This document shows positions 12,978-24,338 of a stretch of DNA of 64,000 nucleotides, piece after piece. The position numbers were made by a program, and so were the translations under genes. Origin of the DNA: Cerrena zonata (Eukaryota > Basidiomycota > Agaricomycetes > Polyporales > Cerrenaceae); assembly GCA_038087015.1 (NCBI GenBank), contig JASBNA010000017.1:62001-126000 (forward strand), in the 5' to 3' direction. How positions within the stretch are numbered: the first letter of the stretch is position 1; every line of letters starts with the position of its first letter. The notes under the pieces are model-generated. The model searched no databases, was not told where the DNA came from, and was given only the letters and a program-made list of their open reading frames with translations.

Positions 12978-14174
12978 ATGGAAAACAGGCCATCGTCGGC
13001 TACCAATCGATGTTTGATCATTAACGAACTCCCAGAGCAAATAGCGCGAGCACTTGAATGTCTCGGCATTGGCAACTTGCCTGCTTTTGTGCTAACCCGT
13101 CGTGCGTTCATGCAACCGGGACTTAATATTCTATGGTCAAACCTCAAAGGGCTTCATCCGTTGTGCCACGTCCTTCAATGTCACAGCTCCCGCTGTGACT
13201 GGGAGCGATTAGCTAAGTACGCAGCCCTTGTACGACATATTACTATCTGGAATGAAGAAGACATGGACTTAGAACTAATCAAATACTGGAGTAATCGCAA
13301 GGCCTCTTCATCTATCCTCCCAAACCTTCGCCATCTCACTTGGCTGATTCATGGAATAGAAGAGGCTTGGTGTAGCCTTTCCCTGATCAAACCACTGCTA
13401 GAAAACGTATCGCTCTCAGTTGACTCTGGTGTATCGGCGACGGATCTGAACAGGATTCACGCAGCTTGCTGGGATGTTCTCCGCATCGCCGCCAATCTAC
13501 GAACGGCAACCTTCGATCTCTACGGCGACAATGGCTCGGATAGTGATGATGACACAGATACCACCAGCCAATCTGCTTGCGGTGTGGATGTTCCTCTTCC
13601 CCCCATCTCCTCGTGGGATCGTTTGGAGCGATTCTCTCATCGGTTCAGTATTTCTACGGATTCCCTCAACCATCTCTCTTGGCTACCGGATTTAAAGGAA
13701 TTAAATGTCGCCTTTGAACCTCGACTATCGTTTGAAACGCCATCGTCTAAGCCCTTCTTCCCATCCCTGGTGGTCCTCGTCCTCATAGTTCCAACTGTGG
13801 AATCGCTATCCGTTACAATATCGCTCATCCGCCATATACAATCCACCCGCCTTGAAACTCTGGTAATCAACGCTGACGAACAGCCCGGGGAAATTCAAGT
13901 CCACGCACTAATGCAAGCGATTGGATTACACAAAGGACTTCATAATGTCAGCCTGAGCTCCATTTCAACTTCTGAAAGGCATGGTAGCCCTTGTCTTCTA
14001 ACGGATACTACGTTAGAGCCGCTATTTGCACTGACAGCCCCTCGGTGTGTACAAATACAGCTTCACCCCATACAAATTACAGATAGTTTTCTCGATAGAG
14101 CGATTACCACTTGGCCTGCAGTTGAAGCCCTCGAGTTGGGGACGCACCGATATTATGCTTCACTGGAGGTATAG
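12978..14174 (+). CDS. F-box-like protein, C-terminally shortened member of the local family
   Basis: A single open exon. The ATG at 12978 (MENRPSSATNRCLIINELPE) is preferred to the in-frame ATG at 12915, because paralogs begin close to this point and the extra 21 residues look like translated leader. The N-terminal ~60 residues form the F-box-like helix set (LPEQIARALECLG, FVLTRRAFMQPGLNILWSNL) that would bind Skp1 in an SCF ubiquitin ligase. The rest is an irregular leucine-rich-like repeat region (PNLRHLTWLIHG, SWLPDLKELNVAFEP). Relatives in this window carry roughly 100 more residues after the segment that here reads TWPAVEALELG. This copy stops at 14174 and I find no downstream exon. It also lacks the intron that its relatives have after the F-box part. 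Confidence 0.75.
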   Translation: MENRPSSATNRCLIINELPEQIARALECLGIGNLPAFVLTRRAFMQPGLNILWSNLKGLHPLCHVLQCHSSRCDWERLAKYAALVRHITIWNEEDMDLELIKYWSNRKASSSILPNLRHLTWLIHGIEEAWCSLSLIKPLLENVSLSVDSGVSATDLNRIHAACWDVLRIAANLRTATFDLYGDNGSDSDDDTDTTSQSACGVDVPLPPISSWDRLERFSHRFSISTDSLNHLSWLPDLKELNVAFEPRLSFETPSSKPFFPSLVVLVLIVPTVESLSVTISLIRHIQSTRLETLVINADEQPGEIQVHALMQAIGLHKGLHNVSLSSISTSERHGSPCLLTDTTLEPLFALTAPRCVQIQLHPIQITDSFLDRAITTWPAVEALELGTHRYYASLEV

Positions 14175-14512
14175 AATAGACTAAATAGACCTGCTCTTCC
14201 TCGTCGATCTGTATTTAAACATGTATAATTAGACATACATGACAACTGCAGTCGTACCAACGAAAACGTTGATAATACTTGTATCACACCATGAAGGATA
14301 GTTTCTGAAATATACTTCTTCGTAAACTACTCTATATCATACAGCCAGAAACAATCTACGTCATTTCACATCCGAAACCATGAAGAGGAGGAAAACAGGT
14401 ATATAAAATATGAGCATGAGGTGTAATTAAATGCGTAATGTGTGAATGTTTATGCGATTAAGGATGCGACGACGAAAACAAAATGATGAGAGGAGGCAAA
14501 GGAAAGAAGTAT
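14175..14512. other. Convergent intergenic region
   Basis: Lies between the F-box stop and the HMG-CoA synthase stop. AT-rich, with no coding signal. Confidence 0.5.
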
Positions 14513-16333
14513 CTAGTTGATAGGCACGCGAGCGTATTTCCTCCTGTACTTCGTGTCGATGCTTTCGAGGTAGTAGGCACCTGGCCAGATGTTGTCGAGC
14601 GAGCCCTCGGGGATATATGAACCGGCGTTGTGGTTCTTCTCTCGCAGCTGTGTAATTGAGCAATGAGCATCAGGATAGCAGAAAGCAAAGGGAAAGAACG
14701 TACGTTAAGAGCGTCGACGTATTCTTGGCAGGGAACAAGCTTCATGCTCGCCAGTCTGCTGACAAGATCCAACTTGTCCTTGATCTGGGTGGTGTCACCC
14801 TTGACCTTGATCGTGAAGAAACTGCTCGCAAGACCGCTGCCGAACGCGAACAAACTGATCCTCTTGTCCTTCAAGTCGACAGGCTCAATGGTGCTCAAAA
14901 GACTGGCCAAGCCACCGTATAGGGAAGCAGTGTACATGTTTCCACATCTCCTCGCACACTTCATCGAGGCCTCGACGGCAGAGTCAAAGTCCTTCTTAGC
15001 GACGTTCATGAAGGTCTTCTCGAGCACCTTGTCGGTGAGCGAGGCCTCGTATGCCTGGGCAAGGATGGCTTCAGGCTCAGGGACGTTGGCATACTTGGGG
15101 TTGGTGGGGTTAGCCATGAAGTCGTTGTAAACGAGACGAGCATGGGCTTTCTGGACCATCTTTCCATAGGGAGAGTGGAAGACAGGGTAGTCGATGTCGT
15201 CGAGGGAGAATGAGATAGCACCGTCGCCTCCAGAGGCCTTCTTAGCCTTGGCGTGCTTCTTGCGGAATGCGCTGTAGGCAGCATCGACGGCGGAGGTGTA
15301 GGCAGTAATCGAGAGGGGTCCGTCGACTTCGGGATATTCCGAGTCAAGCTTGGGCTTGTAGAAGTCGTAGGTGTGGACCATGTGAGTACCGTGAATGGGC
15401 TCGAAGACGAGGGGAGCGTTGGGACCAATCAACATAGCGAAGGCACCGGCACCACCTGTTGGTCGGCCAGAGCCTTCAGCGTAGATGGCAATGTCACCAC
15501 CAACAACGATGGCGTAACGTCCGTCCCATGAGGAGGACTCGATCCAGTTGACGGAGTTGAAGAGGGCGGCGGTGGATCCATAGCAGGCGTTCTTGGAGTC
15601 GACACCCTCGATGTCGGTGTTTCCGGCATCGGTGAAGAGCTCCATGAGGACGGTTTTGGTTGCTTTGGACTTGTCGATGATGGTTTCAGTGCCGACGTCG
15701 ATACGACCGATGGATTTGGGGTCAATGTCGTACTTTTCGAGCAAGTTTTGGACAGCTGTGAGGAATTTTTCAATCGTACCAAATTCAGTATTTGAATGTG
15801 GTGTGAAACGTACCAGTCAAAGCAAAGGAGTTGATATCCTCCCGGTCATCGCAGCAAGCCATGAACTTCTGGCCGAGACCAATGGTGTATTTACCCTTAG
15901 AAACACCGTCGAACACCTCAAGTTCCTCCTCAGAAATGCACTGTAAGGAAAGTGTAAGTTTAAGAAAGCGTAGATGAGACATGTTTGTAACGCGGGCCCG
16001 AATTCGCATTTCATTGCCAACCAGCAGACAGATCGTCGACCCTCGGAAAACGATAGCATTAAAGCCAGAGTGGAATATAGCATTGTCATAGAAGATAGTA
16101 TGGTGACTATCAGTCGAGTGACTCTATCCTCAAACCGGGTGTAGAGTTCTGTCTGGCGTTTTGTTACCAGCTGTCAAATACCAGAAACTCTACCACGGTG
16201 CAAATTTGGCTCAAGACTTAAATCAAGCAACACTTACTCTGCGGGGGAAGTACATCTCCATGGCAAGAATACCGACATCCTGGGGGCGAGCGGGGGCCTG
16301 GACATCGGCAGAAGTGTTGACGGGGATGGTCAT
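14513..16333 (-). CDS. ERG13: Hydroxymethylglutaryl-CoA synthase
   Basis: Condenses acetyl-CoA with acetoacetyl-CoA to HMG-CoA, the step before HMG-CoA reductase in the mevalonate/ergosterol pathway. Exon 1 runs 16333-16238 (MTIPVNTSADVQ through MEMYFPRR). A 297 bp intron, long for this window, leads to the exon starting at 15940 (CISEEELEVFDGVSKGKY), and the third exon carries the enzyme core. The catalytic cysteine sits in NACYGSTAALFN. Other blocks are GGDIAIYAEGSGRPTGGAGA, VFHSPYGKMVQKAHARL and LYGGLASLLS. A last small exon after 14648 ends VPIN and stops at 14513. Length is about 470 residues, normal for fungi. All key blocks are present. Confidence 0.96.
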
Positions 16334-16409
16334 ATTGTCGAATTGGAGTGTGGCTGGTGGAGGGGACGTGGTGGTGTTAAGGATAGATGGAACGCAACTG
16401 AAGACAGTG

Positions 16410-16544
16410 CTTTATATGTAATATAAAACGTGAATGGGACGAGGTTCGCATCATATTTTTGTCGGACAAGCGCATTTTTCTAGATGGAGGTGGTACGATT
16501 TGGGTACATCTCCTTTTCCGGTTCAATTTCTTGCCTCCCATTGG
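16410..16544 (-). promoter_or_regulatory. HMG-CoA synthase promoter elements (TATA and CCAAT)
   Basis: On the minus strand a TATAAAG sits at 16416-16410, about 80 bp before the ATG at 16333, and a CCAAT pentamer sits at 16544-16540. Assignment is by motif and position. Confidence 0.45.
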
Positions 16545-19500
16545 CTCGCTTCCCCAAGTCGCATGCATTTCCCTCATTTTCACCTTTGCAACGTGCATTA
16601 CCGGTACTGGCAGGCTTTCTACTTCTGCGATTTACATTCCTCCAGTTGGTGCTATGCTCCAAGTTCTTTTCCTTTCTCCATTCATGTCGGCTCTTGTGAT
16701 TCACCCTATTTCAAATTGACGCCATACAAGACTTTTCAAGGTTATGCCAAACTCGAGTCTCGACAATAACATCCTGCCAGCGACCCAGAGACAGGTCCTC
16801 CGGTGGGGATGATCTTCTCGTATTGGTTTAGATCAATTCTAGACAAAGACATCTTTTCACGTCTTGACTTGACATATTGTGTTTATCTATCCAATGCAGA
16901 AACAAGCGCCTCGTGTAGAATGCGTTTCTTTCTCAACCTTCTCGTATTACATCTTTGTTTTTGATGATACTCAAATGAATTGGTCAAGAGAATCATGTCC
17001 TTCCTACATGTGCCCTCGAACGTCTTTTCCTCGTGTTCTTTTGTTGCAGATCAGGTATTCGACGATACACGGTTTCATTTCTACTATCGTCCCAGCGCTC
17101 CGACTTCATACAGGACCACCACTAGTTCTTAAAATTCGAGCCAAACATCAGTATCATCAGTCATCATCATTGATTACAATCATCCTTCATAGCTCTGTAT
17201 TTCCATACTGTCCCAACCCTGCGAAGCTATGTAGAACATCGTCCCACTGTCAATTCACATAGCTTCGGCGAACGTGAAACCTCCTCGAAGTCGTCCGATG
17301 CTTGGTGATGTAGGGGATATGGGACCTTTCCGCACTTTAATTCAGTCCTCGTATCATCCCTTTGATTGATTGTGATGCTAGGCCATCCGTCTGACGATAC
17401 GTCGTTTTTGTTCACTTATCTTACCTGGTTATCCGCGCACCCTCGGCGAACAACTGGTTTCCGTGATATATCCGAGGGTCATGGGTAGCCTGTGTATAAA
17501 AGGGTATAAAAGGCTACGAATGGCTATGATGAACAGGAAGACTAGCAAAGAAGGGTCAGGAAATGCAAGTCGGGATAAGCGTATATCAAACTTTGATACA
17601 TGCAGGAAATGCCAGGCAAGTGTTCAGTAAAGTCAGTCCGTATGCTAGGTATTTCTTCGTTGCCGGCTGTCCCTGAATGAAATTCGTTGAATAGATCCCG
17701 TAAAGCGTGTTCGTTTAAAAGGTTTCATGATCACCGGCTCTGGTAATGCTTACAGCACGTCTAGAAGCGAGCACATGTGTATGTTGCACAAGGGTTAGGA
17801 TAGGCTCAGAGTTTAAACATCTATAACCCCGTGAATGGTTTTATTCTTGTTGTATTATATACATATAGTACCTAGACCTAGACGATCCAAGACCAGCTGC
17901 AACGATCAATGAAGACAGTTGATAACGAAGTTAGCTCAGACCTAATATTTTTCACGACATATGTAGTTGCAGCAGAGACGTGTCGTTATTCGTGAGGACA
18001 AGATAATGTTTTCGCATAACAAACATAGCAAACAGCCTGGAGTACGATAGTAGTAGACAGGAGGCGTTGACCGGGACCGTGGCCGGGGAGAAACATCGGG
18101 GAAAGCGCTTTGCCCCGCGATGGCTATGCAGCTTTATCTCTGCCACTACCATATCGCATTCAGCTTGAACCCAACTTCGAGCTTCAAGTTCATCCATTCT
18201 GAATCCCGATTGTTCCTTCTGCATGCTTGGAATTGAAGATTGACAAATGCCAAGCTCGGCTCCCGTGGTGTATAGACTGTAGTATGGTCACAGCGACCGA
18301 TGCGGCGATCGGTTCTCCGATTCGATACATTTTTTATCATCGTTTTTCTGGCTTCGAGCTGCTAGGAGCTGCTGTACTTACTGCTTTTTATATGAAGGAA
18401 CACCTGTCTTCCGAATACTAGATGCTGTAACCGAGCCTATTACTGCTGTCATCGTGGAATCTACCTCTCTAGCTAGCTATGCGAGTCAATAGTTTGTCTG
18501 GTAACTGCAGCTTCGCAACGAAACACGACCACGTACCGGGACTCAGGGGATCTTTAGTGTTACTCTTCCATCTCGTGTCTGCGGTGGTTTGATTAAACAG
18601 TGCATGAAGAGTATACGAAGGGACGAGTTGTCTTCCGGATACTGGAGGCTGGAAGCGGGCTACATGAAGACGGGATTGACTACTACGATATCGCATACAG
18701 ACTGCATGATAATTTCGTCTATCAAAATATACTGTGTACGTTGGTCTGAAGTGATTTCGTATAAATACCAACTGACTAATATATTTGTTTGACACATTTT
18801 CCAGATCTTCATGTTTTCTGCCATCTATGAATCCATACACTAAAGATAGGCTGTGGATATTGTCCTTGGGAGATCTATTTGACTATGTCTAGAAGGTGTG
18901 ATCAATGCGGAACTTCTCCATGTTTTAGTAACGTATTGACAAAATAGTGTTCTTTCTGACCATACCCCTTCCATAGCAGGAAGTGTCATTTTTGGACTTG
19001 ATATTCCAACAAATCTTGAATGATTCTTTCTGCTTGTCCGGGGTGTATTCTTTTGGAGGTTTACTCACTTTGACAGATGTGTATTCTAGTCAGTACCTTA
19101 AAAGGGAAAGCACAGTGGATTCTGTATTGATGCTTGTAACAAAACATCGTGCAGTTTCGGCAGCCCGCTATGGTACCTCTATATTGTGTCAGAGAGAGCC
19201 TTAATGTACCCCTTGCGAACTACAAGACTTATATTTTACCCTCAATGTTCAAGGTAATCCAGACGATGGGGTTACAATATGGATGGCGGCGATTCTCTCT
19301 ACCATAGGTTCAGGGAAAGGTATAATATGGATCGATTTTGAACAAGATATTCCCGACCTCATTGTGTATCTAAAGTCTAGAAGACGTTCTATCTGAAATG
19401 GTACTCAACTATCTCTAGTGTTATCTGCTTTCGTTGCCGAGTGATGAACACGCGACGGGGAACTGCGCGTGGAGGTTCAACTTGACTTGCGCGCCCTTCA

Positions 19501-19662
19501 TAAAATTTCCTAAATCCGTTGTCACTCTGCAACTTCAGCCTTTCCATATTTCCTTGTTGCAACAGGTATTTATATCCGTCTGATAGCTTTTTAACCGTTT
19601 GGTCACATTTATATATCGCACTAGAACAAGTCAATTCAAACCTCTCCTCACAAGACAACTGC
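16545..19662. other. 3.1 kb gene-free interval
   Basis: No frame here has protein-family features. Two head-to-tail TATA words (gtataaaagg at about 17496 and 17506) stand before a short frame starting near 17529. A ~25 bp phrase built on tgtcttccg-atact-ga-gctg occurs near 18407 and again near 18628. An untranslated RNA or degraded element is possible, but nothing shows it. Confidence 0.4.
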
Positions 19663-21240
19663 ATGAAGCCTCTCCCCTTGTCGACGCCACTCAAGTCTAT
19701 CAAAGACAAGGACAAAGACTTCCCACAGAACCAACAAGTCGAGTACAACGGTCTATGCCTCGCGCTTCAGCTACCGTACGAAATTTGGGCGAAGATTGGG
19801 GAGTGTCACCGAAGAGTCGTGCTTACCGATGCCACTGGTGGCAAACGAGTCAACGGCCGTCAAATCTGCCTGTACGACTACCTCACTCTCACTCAAGTTT
19901 GCACCTACATTCGCGAGATCCTCCTATCGGTACCATCCCTCTGGACAAGCATCGTCTCTACCCCTACGACCTCCACCGAACTGATAAACGAATTCTTGCG
20001 CCGCTCGCAACCACACAACGTCCAAATTTCGCTGTACATCAATCCAAACAGTCTTCACACTCCTCGACTTAATCGATATATGAAAGAAGTTTCCCTCCGT
20101 GTACACCGTTTGGTTTTCGAAATCACACCGTGCTGTGTGGAGGAGGACGCGAAGGAGACTCAGGTCGTCCAGGTGCCAGGAGATGTGCCCGCACTGGAAA
20201 CCATCATTCTGCGACGATCTACGGGGGGTTACTCTGCTGATACCCTCCCTTATACCCTTATAGGCCCTTCACTTCCGAACATCAAGAGGTTATATATATC
20301 CAACTTCAGCCTCGATCCCCTCCACTTCCCTACATCCGACCGTCTTACGGTTCTCAGGATTTCTAACAGAGACAAAGGCTATCCGATGATACTTCCCCGC
20401 GAGATGATGGCCATTCTGAGCCGACTGAAAAATCTCGAGACTCTCTACCTTGAGAATACTATGGTACCAATAGAGATCCATAACGATGAGCTTAACCTTG
20501 TCATGCTGCCCCGCCTTTCATCCCTATACCTCCGGAACCACGGTCTGGGTCCATCACGCGTCCTCCAACATCTCAGCATCCCGTGCGACACAAATATCCA
20601 GCTCCGATCGCGTTTCGTGTTGGATCCTTATTGGGTAGAACGGAGTATGTTGAGCATCAGTGGAGTCTTTCGAGGACGTGGATTTCCTAATGAATGCCCG
20701 CAGGCTTTCGGTGCACTCGTACTATACCCATCTCCCAATGGTTTGGATATCATCGTTGAAGGTCACGTTGATGTCCCACCCATCGAGGAACTACTCTCAT
20801 CGCATCGGGATGCGAAATTACTCTTTGAGTTTACCAATTTATCGAAAATGGTGGATACTCTGTTCCGAACCCTCTCCTATCTACCTGTCTCGGGTCTAAA
20901 GACTCTTTGCCTCGCTGATGTTCTTCTCTCTGGTATACCGAGGGACGCCCTCGAGGCCGCCTTCAACGCTACTCCTAACCTTCAGACTCTTACTTTGGTG
21001 GACTGGACTTCAATAACAACTTCACCCATGGAAGCCACCATTTACTTTGGTCCCCACGGTAGAAACTCATATAAGGATGCAGTTGCCAACGTCAACTGCA
21101 ATGCAGAGTTCTGCGCGCACCTCCTTACAATATTTGAGGCATCCCAGCACAGCCGCCTTGCTTTTCTCCGTTTGGAGATGAGATATTTCAATCGAAGGCA
21201 CTACCGACTCAGTAGGTGGTCGACGAGGTGGATGGCATAG
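19663..21240 (+). CDS. F-box-like protein (distinct subfamily)
   Basis: One long exon of about 525 codons. The ATG at 19663 (MKPLPLSTPLKSIKDKD) is chosen over the in-frame ATG at 19519, since upstream residues look like untranslated leader. An F-box-like helix set is visible at about residues 30-80: LQLPYEIWAKIGECHR, then LTLTQVCTYIREILLSVPSL and WTSIVSTP, the pattern common in basidiomycete F-box proteins. Downstream are leucine-rich-like segments (PSLPNIKRLYISNFSLDPLH, LKNLETLYLENTMVP, LPRLSSLYLRNHG, TPNLQTLTLVDW). It differs from the 41-50 kb family in lacking the acidic linker and its intron. Target proteins are unknown. Confidence 0.8.
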   Translation: MKPLPLSTPLKSIKDKDKDFPQNQQVEYNGLCLALQLPYEIWAKIGECHRRVVLTDATGGKRVNGRQICLYDYLTLTQVCTYIREILLSVPSLWTSIVSTPTTSTELINEFLRRSQPHNVQISLYINPNSLHTPRLNRYMKEVSLRVHRLVFEITPCCVEEDAKETQVVQVPGDVPALETIILRRSTGGYSADTLPYTLIGPSLPNIKRLYISNFSLDPLHFPTSDRLTVLRISNRDKGYPMILPREMMAILSRLKNLETLYLENTMVPIEIHNDELNLVMLPRLSSLYLRNHGLGPSRVLQHLSIPCDTNIQLRSRFVLDPYWVERSMLSISGVFRGRGFPNECPQAFGALVLYPSPNGLDIIVEGHVDVPPIEELLSSHRDAKLLFEFTNLSKMVDTLFRTLSYLPVSGLKTLCLADVLLSGIPRDALEAAFNATPNLQTLTLVDWTSITTSPMEATIYFGPHGRNSYKDAVANVNCNAEFCAHLLTIFEASQHSRLAFLRLEMRYFNRRHYRLSRWSTRWMA

Positions 21241-21362
21241 CTATGTTGAGGCGGTGCTTATAACGCCATCTCTGGGATCGAATTTTTAATGTACATTTAA
21301 ATTCTATGCGTAGATTGTTGAGTGGGAAGCCTGCAAACGCAGTTATACCTTTCCTATGCTCT

Positions 21363-22831
21363 TTACAATTTCACTTCTGCACCCCATCCTTTCTCTCCCT
21401 CACCTCCAAATAGTTCTGCAAACGCACCTCCAATCTCTGGGATCATATCCTCAGTTACCAAACCTAGATAGAGATAGTTTAATGTAAATCACGCCCAAAG
21501 TACACAAATACTGCTTACTACGCCCTTGTTTCGCAAATGCTCTTCTTGATGCTGTACGAGTTACCATAGAACCAGCAGTAGCCGCCAGTAGCGGAATCTT
21601 AGACGTAGGGATGTCTTTGTTCCTAGACAAGACAAAAATGTTATTGAAGTCATGAGTATTGCGACGTAAATGAACATACCCAAAGGCTCCATCCTCAAAA
21701 CATTTGCCCCATGCGAGGGCGGCTCCGATTGTGCCACTGAGTATATCACCTTGACCACCACACCGCTTTAAGCCTCCGGGAACATCGACGATTACTTGCT
21801 CTTCGGTGGAGTCCTGTGGATCCACCTTTCCATTCAAATAGGATGAGTGCAATCCGGCTACAAATGAGAGGAAACTCACTTTACTAAGTTTAGCATCTGC
21901 CTCGCTAGTTGCTCCAGTATTAGTACAGATGATATCTTTGGCACCCTTCTGAACGATGGTAATTCCTCCTAATGCGCGCGAAATAAGGGCTGCTCGCTCT
22001 TCCGCAGGAGTTTTAGGATCAATATCCTAATGAATTGTATGACGATCATCCCGAGACATGACTTTGATTTGTGATACTTACGACGCTCTCACCAAGACGT
22101 TTGAACTCAACAACGTTGGGAGTTAGTACAACTCGTCGGTAGCCCTTGACAATACTCGGGTCATTCCCGACGAGTAATAGCGCATCAGCGTCCATTACGA
22201 TGAACATACTCTACAGTTCAAAAGCCTCCATTAAGTATAAATTGAGAATCGAATTCGTGATTCACACCTGATCCTTCGCAATGTTAATTGCGAGCTTTGC
22301 AAACTTTTGCATGTAGTCTTCCCTTCCAAGACCAGGTCCTACCACGAGTACATGTAAACGTGATAAAAGACTTGACAAGGTCGGTCTCAGGGCGTCCACT
22401 GTTCTATAGGGTCGGCAGTATGATTATTGTTGCTTCTGCTAACCATATAAACAACAGCCTACTGGTCCTCATGAAGGATAGGGTGAACAATCAAGTCCGG
22501 TGAATAGGATTTGATTGCTCCGGCAGCAGTAGGTGAGCAGATCACATGAGATAGATCTGCACCCTGCATAAATAACTTGTCAGTCGTAATGTGATTATGT
22601 GATTGCTGCAGTGACATACGATTCGAAGAGCTGAAATGGCGGCAAAGAATGGTGCTCCGGTGTAACTACGAGCTGTATACTGAGTATATCTTAGCATTTC
22701 AAAGGCTCAATTACATACTCAAGTGCACCTCCTAGCACTCCGACACGTCCGGATTGGCCTTTGTGAAGTGTTCCATTCAGAGGGGGAATAAGCTTCTTGA
22801 TCTGTTCGAGGATATGTTTCGATACAGGCAT
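21363..22831 (-). CDS. NNR2: ATP-dependent NAD(P)H-hydrate dehydratase (CARKD/YKL151C family)
   Basis: Repairs damaged NADHX/NADPHX by ATP-dependent dehydration. The start ATG at 22831 opens [18 protein letters not shown], followed by the family signature [20 protein letters not shown]. Later exons give [18 protein letters not shown], the nucleotide-site segment around [21 protein letters not shown] and [13 protein letters not shown]. The catalytic and phosphate region is [19 protein letters not shown]. The last exon reads [20 protein letters not shown] and stops at 21363. Around eight short introns were placed by frame. The protein has a ribokinase-like fold, and all signature motifs are intact. 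An upstream ATG near 23051 could add a leader peptide, but the reading is unclear. Confidence 0.9.
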
Positions 22832-23277
22832 TTTTACGACAATGATAACGCGACTGTAACGAAGAATTTATTCGTACAACCCAAGTATCCTGACGAAGAT
22901 GATGTAGACAAGAGAGTCTTAGGGAAACAGCACCTCACTTCGATCGACAAGAGATACTGGTAGCCTTGCAGAATACTCTTACGTCATATTCAGAGTCAAC
23001 ACTTTCAGCGCCAACGCGTCCTCCGAGTAACAAGTTTAACCCGTTATTCATTCTATACAAAACGGTATTCTATATGATATAAAGGGGTTGGATAACCATA
23101 TAACAAGTCACAATATTAGATGGCAACATATGCAGATTCTCCTAAATATATAGCCCAGGAATACATAAAACCCAAAGAATAGTGAAAACCAGCCCAAGTC
23201 AGTGAGAATTCCGGGACTAGAGCATGGCAGCAAATAGTTGACGAAGAATTAGCTCATAGGATGAGAGTTCAGTAGGA
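22832..23277. other. Intergenic region
   Basis: 5' flank of the hydrate dehydratase and 3' flank of the small Cys-rich gene. A second possible leader exon (around 22990-23050) is mentioned under the dehydratase. Nothing else is seen. Confidence 0.4.
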
Positions 23278-23677
23278 TCACTTTTTTGTCTCGAGCTCGC
23301 GAATACAGCGTTTATCATCGGGTGTCAGGGTTGTGGCCAAGGATGGAGAGCGTTTAGGTTGACTATAATCCGTCGAGAATTGGTTAGTTGAAGAGTACGA
23401 TGTCTAAAGACATAGAGACGCACTGGGTTTTTCCTGCCATGGGGCATTTATTAGGGTGACAGCACGATTTAGTACCTTCTACTTCGTCCTTTTGAGGAGC
23501 AGTGATTTCGCACCGTCGGGGCGGGGCCGGTTTGCCCTGTAACTTGGCTGTCTCAAGTAATCTTTTGTAATCGTTACAGTGGACGAGTGTGTGTGGTGCA
23601 CTATCTCTGTCTGTGATCGCGGCATAGTCCATAGCACCACATGTGTACAGAGTGTATGTTATCTTGTAGTAACACAT
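23278..23677 (-). CDS. Small Cys-rich protein of unknown function
   Basis: Two exons. The first starts at the ATG at 23677 (MCYYKITYTLYTCGAMDYAA). It runs through a Cys-rich part (PPRRCEITAP, GTKSCCHPNKCPMAGK), with a donor GTGCGT near 23430. The intron ends TATAG near 23360 and has a good branch sequence CTAAC. The second exon encodes the Lys/Thr-rich tail ending LETKK, stop at 23278. Total is about 112 residues with nine or so cysteines. The start MCYY...Y.CG resembles a widespread class of short fungal proteins opening with Met-Cys and a CG(H) motif, function unknown. No signal peptide is seen. An upstream in-frame ATG at 23746 is possible but less likely, because a TATA-like stretch lies at 23832-23846. 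Confidence 0.6.
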
Positions 23678-24338
23678 ATCGGGATAGAGTATACGGTGAA
23701 TACGGACGTTGGAAGGCCTTTTGTGAGCGGAAAACGTGGAGTGCACAGAAGAAGCCTAGAAGGAATATAGGAAGTAGCGTGGACACGACAGGAGCGTTGC
23801 TGGGAAAGAGGGACAGAGCTAGAAAGTGAGAGATGGGTCGATATATATACATCGGATAGAGGGATGGCCAGATTCATTGTTCTCGTCTTTACGCGGAGTT
23901 CGCTGTCAAAGCAAACCAGGCCGTAAGGGATAAATGGATAGCCAATGGTAGGATATCACCCCAATTTGGCGAGTATCGAGAGGGATGGCCTGGCCACCCA
24001 TGGATACCAGGGCTCTTTGACCATCGCGAAAGCCACGTTTTCGAGGTGAGAGCTCGCCCGGACAATCTTTGGCCTGCTGGGCCTAGATCTGAAGCGAAAT
24101 TTACGTTTCAAGCGCGTCCTAAAGCTAATGAACAAAGAGGAACTGGTTTCAAAACAAGTCCGAGGTGTAATGAAAGTTGAACTTACGTTTTACATGGGAG
24201 GCATATGAATGAAAGTAGCAAGGTCATAGCCGATTCTGATGCCGGTCACAGTAAGACGCTGTCGCTAATCCCACTAGTAGTCTCGCACCATGTCGGCGAA
24301 ACTCATGCTTTTCCTAACTTTCTCCAGGAGTGATATCG
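23678..24338. other. Divergent intergenic region
   Basis: Holds a TATATATA stretch (23832-23846) serving the small Cys-rich gene and the promoter of PAN6. No gene is seen. Confidence 0.4.

Noticed and set aside
15006..15782. Ser/Pro/Thr-rich frames overlapping HMG-CoA synthase
   Set aside because: Alternate-frame shadows of the enzyme exon, which has the catalytic motifs.
16434..16769. 111-codon plus-strand frame upstream of HMG-CoA synthase
   Set aside because: Composition is rich in His, Ser, Phe and Trp as in random translation, and it overlaps the promoter with its TATA and CCAAT.
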